Source: Caballeronia peredens
GTDB lineage: Bacteria; Pseudomonadota; Gammaproteobacteria; Burkholderiales; Burkholderiaceae
Direction: 5' to 3'
Length of the DNA stretch: 64,000 nucleotides
Assembly (NCBI GenBank): GCA_001544595.2
Contig: FCOH02000008.1
Span: 62,001-126,000 of the forward strand
Shown: positions 26,047 to 35,949 of the stretch, piece after piece
Position numbering within the stretch: position 1 is the stretch's first letter
Layout of the letters: each line of letters opens with the position of its first letter
The notes under the pieces: generated by a model
Told to the model about the DNA's origin: nothing
What the model saw: the letters and a program-made list of their open reading frames with translations, nothing else
The model's database searches: none
Program-made: the position numbers and the translations under genes

Positions 26047-26889
26047 TCAATCGGTCAGCTTGCCCTGCGCGCGCTCGATCTGCCGGATGCTCGTTTCCGG
26101 CGTCGGCAACGCTTCGGGCATGGTCCCACCGAGCTCGTGAATGGTCTGACGGATTTTCGTTCCGACGTCGAAGTGAGTCTGGTTCGCCCGCTGCTTTCCA
26201 CTGACTTCGTCGCGTCGCAATTTCTCCTCTGTCTGGGTTGCCCGAAACAGATTGGCGGCAAGTTCGGTGCTGCCCATGTAGTCCAGAATCTTCTGGCTCT
26301 TCCTGAGACTTTTTCAGGCGTGAATGTCTTTGGCGCCCAGGCCGCCGTACAGACCTTTGTATCCGTGGTCCTGAATTATCGCGTAGTCGAGTGTGGTTTC
26401 CACTCCGGCAGTGCGCGCCGCCGCGCTAAGCGTCTTGTTGTGTCGGGCCAGCTCGCCACGAAGCATCGGGCGACGCTGATCTTCCGACATGCCTGAAAAC
26501 GCTTTCTCGTCGCCGAGTTCCTGACGTCGCGTTTGGAGCGCAAAGTACGTTTGACCATTGGCGATCACGAGCTTCGACGGATCGCCGTTCTGAACGATCA
26601 AATAGCATGCGTATCGCGACAGTGTGAAATCGGGGACCGGCCGCTTCGCACCAGAGCCGAGCCGGACCATTTTGGTGACTTCACCGAAATGGTCGGCGAC
26701 TCGGTGGCCGGAGCGCTCGCAGGCCACCTTCGCCTTGTCGATCACCTGCAGAAAGTTTCGCCAGTCCTGATATTCCAGTAAGGGAGCAAGGTCGCGCGCG
26801 AACCAGAATTCGCCGTTGGCCTCGTTTGTCTGCTTGATGCCTTCGAACGTTCGGTGATGATTTGAAGCAATGGCTCTGCTCTCGGACAT
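26047..26889 (-). pseudogene. dinD: DNA-damage-inducible protein D (dinD), interrupted by TGA
   Basis: The frame encodes a DinD-type protein: FEGIKQTNEANGEFWFARDL, LLEYQDWRNFLQVIDKAK, SRYACYLIVQNGDPSK, and after the break KSQKILDYMGSTELAANLF and RATQTEEKLRRD. An in-frame TGA at 26316-26314 splits it after GAKDIHA. Relatives usually have Arg there, and CGA to TGA is a single transition, so this is a recent nonsense mutation. The two parts are in the same frame. Start is placed at ATG 26889 (MSESRAI). Composition is more AT-rich than neighbours, suggesting horizontal origin. DinD inhibits RecA in E. coli. Confidence 0.85.
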
Positions 26890-27043
26890 CCTTGCTCTCC
26901 CGATGGTTGCGGCACCGACCCAGACCCGACGGCCTTGCGGTGAGAGCGCCAGCTTACGCACCGAGATTATTTATATCTTGTGCAGGAATCCGAATTTTCT
27001 GCAGCCGCATTCGAATGCGATTGCTCCGCTACCCGCCGCAAAG

Positions 27044-28270
27044 TCAAACGCCCTTCCTCTTCCGCGGGTTATGCCGCGTGAGCCACAAATAAAGCCCGCT
27101 TCCCAGCACGACGATCGTCAGTACATCGAACGCCGCCCAGAAGATCTTGAGCGGCATCCCGCCGAAATCGCCGAAATGCAGCGGCTGCGAGCCCAGCAGC
27201 AGTTTCAGGTACCACGGCAATTCGCGTGAATCCGTGAGCGCGCCTGTCGTTGCATCGACCAGCACCGGACGCAGCATGCGCGTCGTGAGAATGCCGTCGC
27301 CGCGCATCCACACGGCGAAGTGATGCGGGCTCGCGAAACGCGTCCCCGGAAACGCGACGAACGACGGAATCATGTCCGGCGCCACGTCACGCGCGGTCTT
27401 CACGGCATCATCGACGGACACGCGCGCGCTCACCGGCGGCTGCCCGTGATACGGCGCGAGCATCTGCGCGAGCTGATCGTTGCGCCACGCGTCGAGCAGC
27501 AGATCGGCGAGCGTGTTGATCGAGCCCGTCGCGCCGACGAGCAGTGCCCACGCGAGCGTCAGCATGCCGATCGCGTTGTGCCAGTCGAGCCACACGATGC
27601 GCCGCTTCTTCCTGAGCCGCACGCGTCCGAGGCCAACCTTGCGCCAGAACGGCAGATACACGACGACGCCCGACACGATCGCCGCGAGAAACACGACGCC
27701 CATCGCGCCGAGAAAAAGCTTGCCGAACAGGCCGGCGAACATGTCGACGTGCAGCTTCAGCAGCACGAACTTGAGCGAGCCCTTGCCGGGCGGCATGCCG
27801 AGCGGCTGCGCGGTGCGGGCGTCGACGGTGGTGCTGAGCGTGTCGTCGGGCGGCGTATCGGCGCGCGGCGCAGTGACGACGATCGGCAAGAGCAGTTCGT
27901 CCGGCTCCCAGATCATGTATTGCGGCACGTGCCCCGGATGTTCCTTCAGCGCCGCGCCGAGCACCGCTTCGTAACTCGCGCGCGCGTTCGCCTGCGCGGC
28001 GGGCAGCGTCGGCGCCTCGATCGCGTCGCCGGTGAGGATATCGAGCTCATGGCCGAACACGAGCGGCAAGCCCGTCAGGCACAGCAGCAACATGAACGCC
28101 GTGCAGACGAGACTCGTCCAGCGATGCACGATCGACCACGCGCGCAGCGCGCGCTGGCTCATTTGGCGCCGGCTCATGTGGCGCGGGTCCGCGGGCGTGC
28201 GGGCGTCGGCGACTGCAGCGGCGCGTGCAGACGCGCGCCGATCGCCGCCGGTCAGAAGTTTGCCGGGCAT
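27044..28270 (-). CDS. PepSY-domain iron-regulated membrane protein
   Basis: This 408-aa inner-membrane protein has the full PepSY_TM layout: TM1 at about 45-70 (VHRWTSLVCTAFMLLLCLTG, with the H-R-W motif), a long periplasmic loop, a central pair of helices (KLHVDMFAGLFGK, VVVYLPFW), the DWHNAIGML segment and a C-terminal helix. Conserved His at the ends of helices likely bind haem. Related proteins reduce or transport ferric siderophores. A Fur box lies upstream at 28342. I chose ATG 28270; ATG 28180 or later starts are possible. Confidence 0.85.
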   Translation of the reverse strand: MPGKLLTGGDRRASARAAAVADARTPADPRHMSRRQMSQRALRAWSIVHRWTSLVCTAFMLLLCLTGLPLVFGHELDILTGDAIEAPTLPAAQANARASYEAVLGAALKEHPGHVPQYMIWEPDELLLPIVVTAPRADTPPDDTLSTTVDARTAQPLGMPPGKGSLKFVLLKLHVDMFAGLFGKLFLGAMGVVFLAAIVSGVVVYLPFWRKVGLGRVRLRKKRRIVWLDWHNAIGMLTLAWALLVGATGSINTLADLLLDAWRNDQLAQMLAPYHGQPPVSARVSVDDAVKTARDVAPDMIPSFVAFPGTRFASPHHFAVWMRGDGILTTRMLRPVLVDATTGALTDSRELPWYLKLLLGSQPLHFGDFGGMPLKIFWAAFDVLTIVVLGSGLYLWLTRHNPRKRKGV

Positions 28271-28341
28271 TCGATAAAACGTGATGGATGGAGACAGGCT
28301 TCGCGTCAGCCGCGCGTGAGACAACCCGCGGCGGCCACGCA

Positions 28342-28360
28342 AATGAGAACGATTATTATA
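28342..28360. promoter_or_regulatory. Fur box upstream of PepSY-domain gene
   Basis: AATGAGAACGATTATTATA matches the Fur-box pattern of GAGAA..ATTATT half-sites. It is about 70 bp upstream of the ATG at 28270 and close to the 3' end of xdhC, so it should control the minus-strand gene. Confidence 0.8.
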
Positions 28361-28387
28361 TAGCTGCGCGTTGCGTGCCGATCGCGC

Positions 28388-29407
28388 TCAAACGCCGCAC
28401 ACTTCGCCCGTTCCGGCGACTTCCCGCGCCGCCTTCGCGCCTTCGACCTGCAGCAGTTCGGGCAGCGACACGCCGTTCTTCGCGGCGGTCACTTCCGCGA
28501 GAATCGACACCGCGATTTCCGGCGGCGTGCGGCTGCCGATGTAGATGCCCACCGGCCCGTGCAGCCGTGCGAGTTCGGCGTCGCTGAGATCGAACTCCTT
28601 GAGACGCTCGCGCCGCGCCGCGTTGTTGCGCCGCGAGCCGAGCGCGCCGACGTAGAACGCCGGCGTCTTCAGCGCTTCCATGAGCGCGAGATCGTCGAGC
28701 TTGGGATCGTGCGTGAGCGCGATGACGGCGCAACGCTCGTCGAGCTTCATCTCCATGACGGTGTCGTCGGGCATGGTGCGCACGATCGTCGTGCCGGGCA
28801 CGTCCCACTCGTCCGTGTATTCCACGCGCGGATCGCACACCGTCACCTGATAATCGAGCCCGACCGCGATGCTGCACAGATACCGCGACAACTGCCCCGC
28901 GCCGATCACGAGCATGCGATAACGCGGACCGTGGATCGTGAGCAGCCGTTCGTCGTCGAAGAGCACGCCGTCGGTGGCTTGCGCCGGTTCGAGGCGCGCC
29001 GCGCCCGTCGCCATGTCGAGCGTGCGCGCGACGAGCCTGCCGCTCTCCACCGCCGCGCACAGCTCCGCGATGCCGCTTTCGGACGTCAGCGGCTCCAGCA
29101 CGAGCTGGATCGTGCCGCCGCACGGCAGGCCGAAGCGATGCGCCTCTTCCGCGCTGATGCCGTATTTCACGGCTTCGGGCGTCGTCTGCTCGATGCCGCG
29201 CTGCCGCACGCGCTCGATCAGATCGTCCTCGATACAGCCGCCCGACACCGAACCGACCACGTGGCCGTCAGCGCGCACGGCGAGCATCGCGCCTTCGGGC
29301 CGCGGCGACGAACCCCACGTCTTCACCACCGTCACGAGCAACACGCGATGCCCGTCTTCGAGCCATCGCGCGCTGTGCTTCAGGACTTCGAGATCCACGC
29401 TGTCCAT
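28388..29407 (-). CDS. XdhC/CoxI-type molybdenum cofactor chaperone
   Basis: This 339-aa protein of the XdhC family has the N-terminal segment VTVVKTWGSSPRPEGAML, the CIEDDLIE patch, and the cofactor cysteine in FGLPCGGTIQL. A Rossmann-like C-terminal domain follows (RMLVIGAGQLSRYL, YVGALGSRRNN). XdhC proteins hold and sulphurate molybdenum cofactor and insert it into hydroxylases. It is the last gene of the cox operon, and its start lies 28 bp inside the end of coxG, so translation is coupled. Confidence 0.92.
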   Translation of the reverse strand: MDSVDLEVLKHSARWLEDGHRVLLVTVVKTWGSSPRPEGAMLAVRADGHVVGSVSGGCIEDDLIERVRQRGIEQTTPEAVKYGISAEEAHRFGLPCGGTIQLVLEPLTSESGIAELCAAVESGRLVARTLDMATGAARLEPAQATDGVLFDDERLLTIHGPRYRMLVIGAGQLSRYLCSIAVGLDYQVTVCDPRVEYTDEWDVPGTTIVRTMPDDTVMEMKLDERCAVIALTHDPKLDDLALMEALKTPAFYVGALGSRRNNAARRERLKEFDLSDAELARLHGPVGIYIGSRTPPEIAVSILAEVTAAKNGVSLPELLQVEGAKAAREVAGTGEVCGV

Positions 29408-29940
29408 GATTTCTTTCCCTTTTCCGGCGCTTCCTGCGCTTCCTGCACGTCTTCGCCGGTTTCGTCCCCGGCGGCGGCGTCCTGCGATTCCTGTCCGCCC
29501 TGCAACTGCGCGCCGAATCGTTTGAAAAATTCTCCCGCAATCTTACGCGCCGCGCCGTCGACGAGCCGCGAGCCGATTTGCGCGAGCTTGCCGCCGACCT
29601 GCGCGTTCGCGCTGTACGCGAGCTTGGTCGTGTCCGGCTCGTCGCCGGGTTCGAGGTTCACCGTCGCGCTCCCCTTGCTGAAACCGGCCGCGCCGCCCTG
29701 CCCTTCGAACACGATCGTATAAGTATGCGGGGCGTCGATATTCGTGAGCTCCATGCGCCCCTTGAAACGCGCTTTCACCGGGCCGACCGCGGCCGTCATC
29801 GTGACGTTGTAGGCGTTCTCGCCGTCCGCGTCGATGCTGTCGCACCCCGGAATGCAGGCCTTCAGGATCGACGTGTCGTTGAGTGCTTCCCACGCGCGCG
29901 CCTGCGGCACGGGCAAGACGTGTGTTTCGGTCAGTTCCAT
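29380..29940 (-). CDS. coxG: CoxG-like SRPBCC membrane-anchoring protein
   Basis: This 186-aa protein has a CoxG (START/SRPBCC) fold: ARAWEALNDTSILKACIPGCDS at the start, TMTAAVGPVKARFKGRMELTNID in the middle and the helix GGKLAQIGSRLVDGAARKIAGEFF. The C-terminus is a charged low-complexity tail ending in a Trp-containing segment (KKSWTAWISKS). In carboxydotrophs CoxG recruits CO dehydrogenase to the membrane. It overlaps coxE by 10 bp and xdhC by 28 bp. Confidence 0.92.
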   Translation of the reverse strand: MELTETHVLPVPQARAWEALNDTSILKACIPGCDSIDADGENAYNVTMTAAVGPVKARFKGRMELTNIDAPHTYTIVFEGQGGAAGFSKGSATVNLEPGDEPDTTKLAYSANAQVGGKLAQIGSRLVDGAARKIAGEFFKRFGAQLQGGQESQDAAAGDETGEDVQEAQEAPEKGKKSWTAWISKS

Positions 29941-31124
29941 CGCGAGCCTCCAAAGGGCGTGTGTTGCGACAAGGCGGCGAGTTCCCGGCCGACCGCCCCG
30001 AGGCTGTCGAGGTTATGAGCGGCGAGCATCGCGTCGACGTGCGGCAGGATCGCGCGCACGCCTCGCGCGCGCGGCGTGAAATCGGCGAAGCGCAACAGCG
30101 GATTGAGCCACACCAGCCGATGCGCGAAACGCCTGAGCCTTTGCATCTCGGCGTCGAGCACGTCGATGGCTTCGTGATCGAGGCCGTCGGTGACGAGCAG
30201 CACGGTTGCCCGGCCGGTCAGCACGCGGCGCGCCCAGCGCCGGTTGAATTCCGCGAGCGCCGCGCCGATGCGCGTGCCGCCCGACCAGTCCGCCACGCTT
30301 TGCCCGAGCGACGCAATCGCGACATCGGGATCGCGTTCGCGCAACGCGCGCGTCGCGTTCGTGAGCCGCGTGCCGAACAGAAACACCTGCAAGCGTTCGC
30401 GCGACTGCAACAGCGCGTGGCAAAAATACAGCACGGCGCGCGAATACGCGCTCATCGAACCGGAAATGTCGAGCAGCAGCACGAGCGGCGGCCTGCGCTC
30501 CACCGCCGCGCGATATTTCCACACGGTCCAGTCGCCGCCCGAGCGCACGGCGTGGCGCGCGCTCGCCTTCAGATCCGCGTGCGTGCCGCGCGATGCCGCC
30601 TTCAGGCGGCGTGTCGGCTCGGTCGCGAGCGGCAGCCGGTGCGCGCGGATCTGATGCCGCAGCGTGCGCCATTCGTCGGCGCTGAGCGTGTCGAAATCGC
30701 GATGGCTCAGGCGCTCCTGCGAACTGAACGTGATGCGCGCGTGCGTCTGCTCGGGCTTCGCCTCCGGCGGCGGCGGCGCTTTCGCTGCGGCGGCGCGCGC
30801 GGCGAGCGCATCGGCGAGACGGTTGTTGCGCCTGGGCGGCGGCATGCCGTTCGTCACCTTCGGCAGCAACAACGCGCGCAGCTTGCCTTCCCAGTCGGGA
30901 TCGCGCCAGAAAAGATCGAACGCGGCGTCGAAAATATCGCGCTCGTCGCCCGCGTGGACCAGCAGGCACGCGAGCGTCGCGTGGACGTCGTCGCGGCGTT
31001 TCAGATCGACGAAGCGCAGCGCATCGAGCGCATCGACCGCATGCGCGGGCGACATGCCGAGCCCCGCGCCGCGCAGCAGCCTCACGAAATGCACGACGTT
31101 GCGGGCGAACGGTTCCATCTTCAT
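29931..31124 (-). CDS. coxE: VWA-domain protein CoxE
   Basis: This 397-aa protein has a helical N-terminal half and a C-terminal von Willebrand A domain with a complete MIDAS: PLVLLLDISGSMSAYSR (D-x-S-x-S), the conserved Thr in GGTRIGAAL and TDGLDHEAIDV. CoxE works with the MoxR-type AAA+ CoxD in maturing the active site of molybdenum hydroxylases. The start ATG overlaps the coxD stop (ATGA). The frame is open 141 bp further upstream but that region codes for coxD. Confidence 0.94.
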   Translation of the reverse strand: MKMEPFARNVVHFVRLLRGAGLGMSPAHAVDALDALRFVDLKRRDDVHATLACLLVHAGDERDIFDAAFDLFWRDPDWEGKLRALLLPKVTNGMPPPRRNNRLADALAARAAAAKAPPPPEAKPEQTHARITFSSQERLSHRDFDTLSADEWRTLRHQIRAHRLPLATEPTRRLKAASRGTHADLKASARHAVRSGGDWTVWKYRAAVERRPPLVLLLDISGSMSAYSRAVLYFCHALLQSRERLQVFLFGTRLTNATRALRERDPDVAIASLGQSVADWSGGTRIGAALAEFNRRWARRVLTGRATVLLVTDGLDHEAIDVLDAEMQRLRRFAHRLVWLNPLLRFADFTPRARGVRAILPHVDAMLAAHNLDSLGAVGRELAALSQHTPFGGSRWN

Positions 31125-32014
31125 GGCGACGCCGCAAGACAGCGCGCGAGCGTGTCGGCGTCCATGCGCGCGAGATCGTCCTGATACTTGAGCAGCACGC
31201 CGAGCGTGTCCTGAACCGATTGCGGATCCAGCTCCGTCACCGACAGTGCCGCGAGCGCGCGGCACCAGTCGATCGTCTCCGCGACGCCCGGCGCCTTGAA
31301 CAGATCCATCGTGCGCAGTTCATGCACGAACGCGACGGCGCGCGCCTGCAGCGCCTGCCCCGCTTCCGGCGCACGCGCCGCGACGATCGCCAGTTCGACA
31401 TCGCGCTCCGGATAGCCGATCCACTGATAGAGACAGCGCCGCTTGAGCGCGTCGTGCACTTCGCGCGTGCGGTTCGACGTCATCACGACGAGCGGCGGCG
31501 TTTGCGCGCGCACCGTGCCGTACTCCGGAATCGACACCTGAAAATCCGACAGCAGTTCGAGCAGGAACGCCTCGAACGGCTCGTCGGCGCGATCGATTTC
31601 GTCGATCAAAAGCACGCGGCGCGCGTCGGGATTCGCGGGATCGGGCAGCAACGCCTGCAGCAACGGGCGCTTCAGCAGAAACTCGCCGCGATACAGCGAA
31701 TCGTTCGACGGCGTCTCGCCCGAGGCTTCCGCGAGCCTGAGCGCCATGATCTGGCGCGGATAGTCCCATTCGTAGAGCGCGCTCGCCGTGTCGAGCCCTT
31801 CATAGCATTGCAGGCGCAGGAGCGTCGTGCCGCACAGGCCCGCCGCCGCCTTCGCGAGTTCCGTCTTGCCGACGCCCGGCTCGCCTTCGAGAAACAGCGG
31901 CCGCTGCATCTTCAGCGCGAGAAAGAGCGCCGTCGCGAGCTCGCGGTTCGCGAAGTAGCGATGCTCGCGCAGGCGCGCGAGCGTCTCGTCGATGGAAGCG
32001 GGCTCGCCCAGCAT
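31121..32014 (-). CDS. coxD: MoxR/CoxD-type AAA+ ATPase
   Basis: This 297-aa AAA+ ATPase of the MoxR group has Walker A (LEGEPGVGKTELAKA, about 34-48), Walker B (VLLIDEIDRADEPFEAFLLE), sensor 1 (LVVMTSNRTREVHDAL) and an arginine-finger region (KRRCLYQW). In Oligotropha, CoxD helps assemble the copper-sulphur-molybdenum centre of CO dehydrogenase. Its start shares one base with the stop of coxM (TGATG). It is the energy-supplying partner for CoxE. Confidence 0.95.
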   Translation of the reverse strand: MLGEPASIDETLARLREHRYFANRELATALFLALKMQRPLFLEGEPGVGKTELAKAAAGLCGTTLLRLQCYEGLDTASALYEWDYPRQIMALRLAEASGETPSNDSLYRGEFLLKRPLLQALLPDPANPDARRVLLIDEIDRADEPFEAFLLELLSDFQVSIPEYGTVRAQTPPLVVMTSNRTREVHDALKRRCLYQWIGYPERDVELAIVAARAPEAGQALQARAVAFVHELRTMDLFKAPGVAETIDWCRALAALSVTELDPQSVQDTLGVLLKYQDDLARMDADTLARCLAASP

Positions 32015-32826
32015 CACGCCGCGAACGACAGCGCGCGTTCGAGCGCGCGGCCCGCGAGCACCGGAATCAGATGCGCGCGATATTCGGCGCTGGCGTGCAT
32101 GTCGCCGTTGAGCTCGTCGGGCGCAATCGTCACGCTGCGTGCCGACGCCACCGAAAAGTCCTTCGACAACGCCGCCTCCAGCTCCGCCGGACGAAACACC
32201 GACGACGCCGCGCCCGTCACGGCGACGCGCACGCCATCCGCGAACTTCGCGACGAACACGCCGACCAGCGCGAAGTGCGACGCCGGATTGCGAAACTTCT
32301 CGTAGCCCGCGCGCTCGGCGAGCGGAAACTCGACTGCCGTGATCAATTCGTCGGGTTCGAGCGCGGTCTGATACATGTCGATGAAAAAGTCGTCTGCCGC
32401 GATGCGCCGCCGGTCCGTCACGACCGTCGCGTTCAGCGCGAGCACGGCGGACGGATAGCACGCGGCCGGATCGTCGTTGGCGAGCGAACCGCCGATCGTG
32501 CCGCGCTCGCGCACCTGCCGGTCGCCGATGCGCCCCGCCAGATCCGCGAGCCCCGGCAGCGCGCGCTTCACATCGGCGTTCGCGGCGACTTCCGCGTGGC
32601 ACATCGCGCCGCCGATGGTGAGCTTGCCGCCATCGAGCGCGATGGTTTTCATCGACGCAATGCGCGTCACGTCGATCAGCGCCGACGGCTGCGCGAGGCG
32701 CAGGCGCATGGTCGGCAGGAGGCTCTGGCCGCCGGCGAGAAACTTGGCGTCGGCGTCGCCGCTGGCGGACAGCGCGGCAACCGCCGCCTTCGCTTCGTCA
32801 GGCCGTTGATAGTCGAATGTGTACAT
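32014..32826 (-). CDS. coxM: Molybdenum hydroxylase FAD-binding medium subunit (CoxM)
   Basis: This 270-aa subunit carries FAD: KFLAGGQSLLPTMRLRLAQP near the N-terminus, GGAMCHAEV, the TIGGSLANDDPAACYPSAVL loop and the C-terminal CO_deh_flav_C domain. It passes electrons from the iron-sulphur subunit to an acceptor. Length is normal for this family. It begins 14 bp after coxL. ATG 32826 (MYTFDYQRP) is the family's usual start. Confidence 0.95.
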   Translation of the reverse strand: MYTFDYQRPDEAKAAVAALSASGDADAKFLAGGQSLLPTMRLRLAQPSALIDVTRIASMKTIALDGGKLTIGGAMCHAEVAANADVKRALPGLADLAGRIGDRQVRERGTIGGSLANDDPAACYPSAVLALNATVVTDRRRIAADDFFIDMYQTALEPDELITAVEFPLAERAGYEKFRNPASHFALVGVFVAKFADGVRVAVTGAASSVFRPAELEAALSKDFSVASARSVTIAPDELNGDMHASAEYRAHLIPVLAGRALERALSFAA

Positions 32827-32840
32827 TTTTTCGCTCTCCG

Positions 32841-35222
32841 TCAGGCGTGTTGGGCGTTGCGCATCGCGGTCCACACGCGATGCGGCGTCGCGGGCATCTG
32901 CAGATCCTTCACGCCGAGGGGACTGAGCGCGTCGAGAATCGCGTTGATGACGGCAGGCGGCGAGCCGATCGCGCCCGCCTCGCCGCAGCCCTTCACGCCG
33001 AGCGGATTGTGCGTGCACGGCGTGCCTTTCGCGGTTTCCACGGTGAAGCTCGGCAGGTCGATCGCGTGCGGCATCGCGTAATCCATGAACGAGCCGGAGA
33101 GCAACTGGCCGGTGCTGTCGTCGTAGACGCAGCGTTCCAGCATCGCCTGGCCGATGCCCTGCCCCAGCCCGCCGTGCACTTGTCCTTCGACGATCATCGG
33201 ATTGATCACGTTGCCGAAGTCGTCCACCGCCGTGAACTTCTGGATGCGCGTCTCGCCCGTGTCCTGATCGACTTCGACTTCGCACACGTAGGCGCCGGAC
33301 GGATACGTGAAGTTGGTCGGATCGTAGAACGCGTTTTCGTTGAGACCCGGCTCCATCTGATCGAGCGGAAAGTTATGCGGCACGTACGCGGCGAGCGACA
33401 CGTCGACGAACGTCTTCGTGCGGTCCGTGCCCGCGACGCGGAACACGCCGTTCTTGAACTCGATGTCTTCCGCCGCCGCTTCGAGCAGATGCGCGGCGAT
33501 CTTCTTCGCCTTCGCTTCGACCTTGTCGAGCGCCTTCATGATCGCCGAGCCGCCGACAGAAATCGAACGCGAGCCGTACGTGCCCATGCCGAACGGAATG
33601 CGCCCGGTATCGCCGTGAATGATTTCGACATTGTCGATCGCCACGCCGAGCCGGTCCGCGACGACCTGCGCGAAGGTCGTCTCGTGCCCTTGCCCGTGAC
33701 TGTGCGAGCCGGTGAAGACCGTGACGGAGCCGGTCGGATGCACGCGCACTTCGCCTGCTTCGAACAGGCCCGCGCGCGCGCCCAGCGCACCCGCGACGTT
33801 CGACGGCGCGAGCCCGCACGCTTCGATGTAGCACGAATAGCCGATGCCGCGCAGCTTGCCGCGCTGCTTCGATTCCTCGCGGCGCGCGGCGAAGCCCTTC
33901 ACGTCGGCCAGTTCGAGCGCGCGGTCGAGGCACGCGTCGTAATCGCCGGTGTCGTAAGTGAGGCCGACCGGCGTCGCATACGGAAACTCGCGGATGAAGT
34001 TGCGCCGCCGCAGTTCGACCGGATCGATGTTCAGCTCGCGCGCCGCCGTCTCCACCAGACGCTCGACCACGTAAGTGGCTTCCGGACGGCCCGCGCCGCG
34101 GTATGCATCGACGGGCACCGTGTTCGTGAACACCGCTTTCACTTCGGCGTAGATCGCGGGCGTCGTGTACTGGCCGGCGAGCAGCGTCGCGTAGAGCACG
34201 GTCGGAATCGACGATGCGAACGTCGACAGATACGCGCCCATGTTCGCCGTCGTGTGCACGCGCATCGCGATGAACTTGCCGTCCTTGTCGAGCGCGAGTT
34301 CGGCTTTGGTCACGTGATCGCGGCCGTGCGCATCGGAGAGGAATGCTTCGGAGCGCTCGGCCGTCCATTTGATCGGCCGCCCGACTTTCTTCGACGCCCA
34401 CGTCAGCGCGACATCTTCGGGATACAGAAAGATCTTCGAACCGAAGCCGCCGCCGACGTCCGGCGCGATCACGCGCAGCTTCGATTCCGGCAGCGACAGC
34501 ACGAACGCCGCCATCAGCAGACGTTCGACGTGCGGATTCTGATTCGCGACGTAGACCGTGTAGCTCTCGTCGTGCTTCGAATAGCTCGCGTTCACGGCGC
34601 GCGGCTCGATCGCGTTCGGCACGAGGCGCTGGTTCACGATGTCGAGCGTCGTCACGTGCGCGGCCTGCGCGAACGCGGCGTCGGTCCTCGCCTTGTCGCC
34701 GTGGCCCCAGTTGTAGCAGACGTTGTTCGGCACGCTGTCGTGCACGAGCGGCTGACCCGCATCCGACGCGCTTCCGGTATCGACCGTCGCGGGCAGCACG
34801 TCGTAATCGACTTCGATGAGTTCGAGCGCGTCCTTCGCCTCCTTCACCGATTCCGCGACGATCAGCGCGACCTGATCGCCGACATGCAGCACCTTGTCGT
34901 GCGCGATGACGGGATGCGGCGGCTCGTGCATCGGCGAGCCGTCGGTGCTGTGGATCAGCCAGCCGCACGGCAGGCCGCCGACGTTCTCGCCCGCCATGTC
35001 GCGGCCGGTGAAAATGCCGATCACGCCCGGCGACGCCTTCGCCGCCTCGATGTCGATGCGCTTGATCTTCGCGTGCGCGTGCGGCGAGCGCAGGAACACG
35101 CCGTGGCTTTGCTGCGGCAGAACGACGTCATCGGTGTACTGGCCCGCGCCCGTCAGGAAGCGATAGTCTTCCTTGCGTTTGACGCCGGCGCCGATCATTT
35201 TCTGTTGCTCAGGGGCATTCAT
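32841..35222 (-). CDS. Molybdenum hydroxylase large subunit, form II CoxL-like
   Basis: This 793-aa catalytic subunit has domain order a/b hammerhead (about 15-130) then the molybdopterin-binding domain. It shows GGGFGSK (257-263), the active-site loop [11 protein letters not shown] (373-379), HGQGHETTF and the catalytic base in [12 protein letters not shown] near the C-terminus. Aerobic CO dehydrogenase of form I has AYRCSFR with the copper-binding Cys; here that Cys is absent and the loop is the form II AYRGAGR. CO oxidation is therefore doubtful and a different aldehyde, purine or heterocycle substrate is quite possible. The subunit sits between coxS and coxM. Confidence 0.94.
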   Translation of the reverse strand: MNAPEQQKMIGAGVKRKEDYRFLTGAGQYTDDVVLPQQSHGVFLRSPHAHAKIKRIDIEAAKASPGVIGIFTGRDMAGENVGGLPCGWLIHSTDGSPMHEPPHPVIAHDKVLHVGDQVALIVAESVKEAKDALELIEVDYDVLPATVDTGSASDAGQPLVHDSVPNNVCYNWGHGDKARTDAAFAQAAHVTTLDIVNQRLVPNAIEPRAVNASYSKHDESYTVYVANQNPHVERLLMAAFVLSLPESKLRVIAPDVGGGFGSKIFLYPEDVALTWASKKVGRPIKWTAERSEAFLSDAHGRDHVTKAELALDKDGKFIAMRVHTTANMGAYLSTFASSIPTVLYATLLAGQYTTPAIYAEVKAVFTNTVPVDAYRGAGRPEATYVVERLVETAARELNIDPVELRRRNFIREFPYATPVGLTYDTGDYDACLDRALELADVKGFAARREESKQRGKLRGIGYSCYIEACGLAPSNVAGALGARAGLFEAGEVRVHPTGSVTVFTGSHSHGQGHETTFAQVVADRLGVAIDNVEIIHGDTGRIPFGMGTYGSRSISVGGSAIMKALDKVEAKAKKIAAHLLEAAAEDIEFKNGVFRVAGTDRTKTFVDVSLAAYVPHNFPLDQMEPGLNENAFYDPTNFTYPSGAYVCEVEVDQDTGETRIQKFTAVDDFGNVINPMIVEGQVHGGLGQGIGQAMLERCVYDDSTGQLLSGSFMDYAMPHAIDLPSFTVETAKGTPCTHNPLGVKGCGEAGAIGSPPAVINAILDALSPLGVKDLQMPATPHRVWTAMRNAQHA

Positions 35223-35279
35223 CGCGGTCTCCTCGTTGAAAGGCGCGATTCGTCGTTTGAAAGAGGGAGATCGGCTTCT

Positions 35280-35756
35280 TCAGGCGCCGGCCTTCATGTT
35301 CCTTGCGCCTTCGAGGACCGCCTTGACGATGTTGTGATAGCCCGTACAGCGACAGAGGTTGCCGTCGAGCTGTTCGCGCACTTCTTCCTCGGAGAGATCC
35401 GGCGACTGCGCGGCGAGCGCGCTCGCGCTCATCACCATGCCGGGCGTACAGAAACCGCATTGCAGGCCGTGGCACTCCTTGAAAGCCGCCTGCATCGGAT
35501 GAAGCTGGCCGTCGTGCGCCATGCCTTCGATGGTCGTCACCGTCATGCCGTCCGCCTGCGCGGCGAGGATGTTGCACGACTTGATCGCGCGGCCGTCGAG
35601 ATGGACGGTGCACGCGCCGCATTGCGCGGTGTCGCAGCCGACATGCGTGCCGGTGAGTCGAAGTTGATCGCGCAGAAACTGGACGAGCAGAAGATGCGGT
35701 TCGACGCTGGCGGTCACGGGTTTGCCGTTGACCGTCAGGCTGATGCTGAGCGCCAT
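35280..35756 (-). CDS. coxS: Molybdenum hydroxylase iron-sulphur small subunit (CoxS)
   Basis: This 158-aa subunit binds two [2Fe-2S] clusters. The N-terminal plant-ferredoxin cluster is in [16 protein letters not shown] and the C-terminal cluster in [13 protein letters not shown] plus [12 protein letters not shown]. It is the first gene of the operon, so the promoter should lie in the 270 bp upstream. ATG 35756 (MALSIS) gives the family's usual N-terminus; an upstream ATG at 35801 adds 15 residues without family similarity. Confidence 0.96.
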   Translation of the reverse strand: MALSISLTVNGKPVTASVEPHLLLVQFLRDQLRLTGTHVGCDTAQCGACTVHLDGRAIKSCNILAAQADGMTVTTIEGMAHDGQLHPMQAAFKECHGLQCGFCTPGMVMSASALAAQSPDLSEEEVREQLDGNLCRCTGYHNIVKAVLEGARNMKAGA

Positions 35757-35949
35757 TTCACTGTCTCCATGTGAGGACGGGCCAGCTTCACGCCGTTGCA
35801 CCTGCCTTACTGCCGCCGTGAGCGTTCAGCTGGGTTGGGTGTTATGTGATTGTGACAATGAGTAAAACACAAATCGGCGGGTGTCGCCATCCGCGCGAAC
35901 GCCCGTCCGAATCGTGGTTCGGCTCGCGCGCATGCAGCGCGCCAATTCA

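Noticed and set aside
32817..35774. 985-codon plus-strand open frame opposite coxL
   Set aside because: It mirrors a perfectly conserved coxL-coxS region on the minus strand. Its composition is a typical GC-rich antisense shadow (Arg/Ala/Val/His rich) and matches no family.
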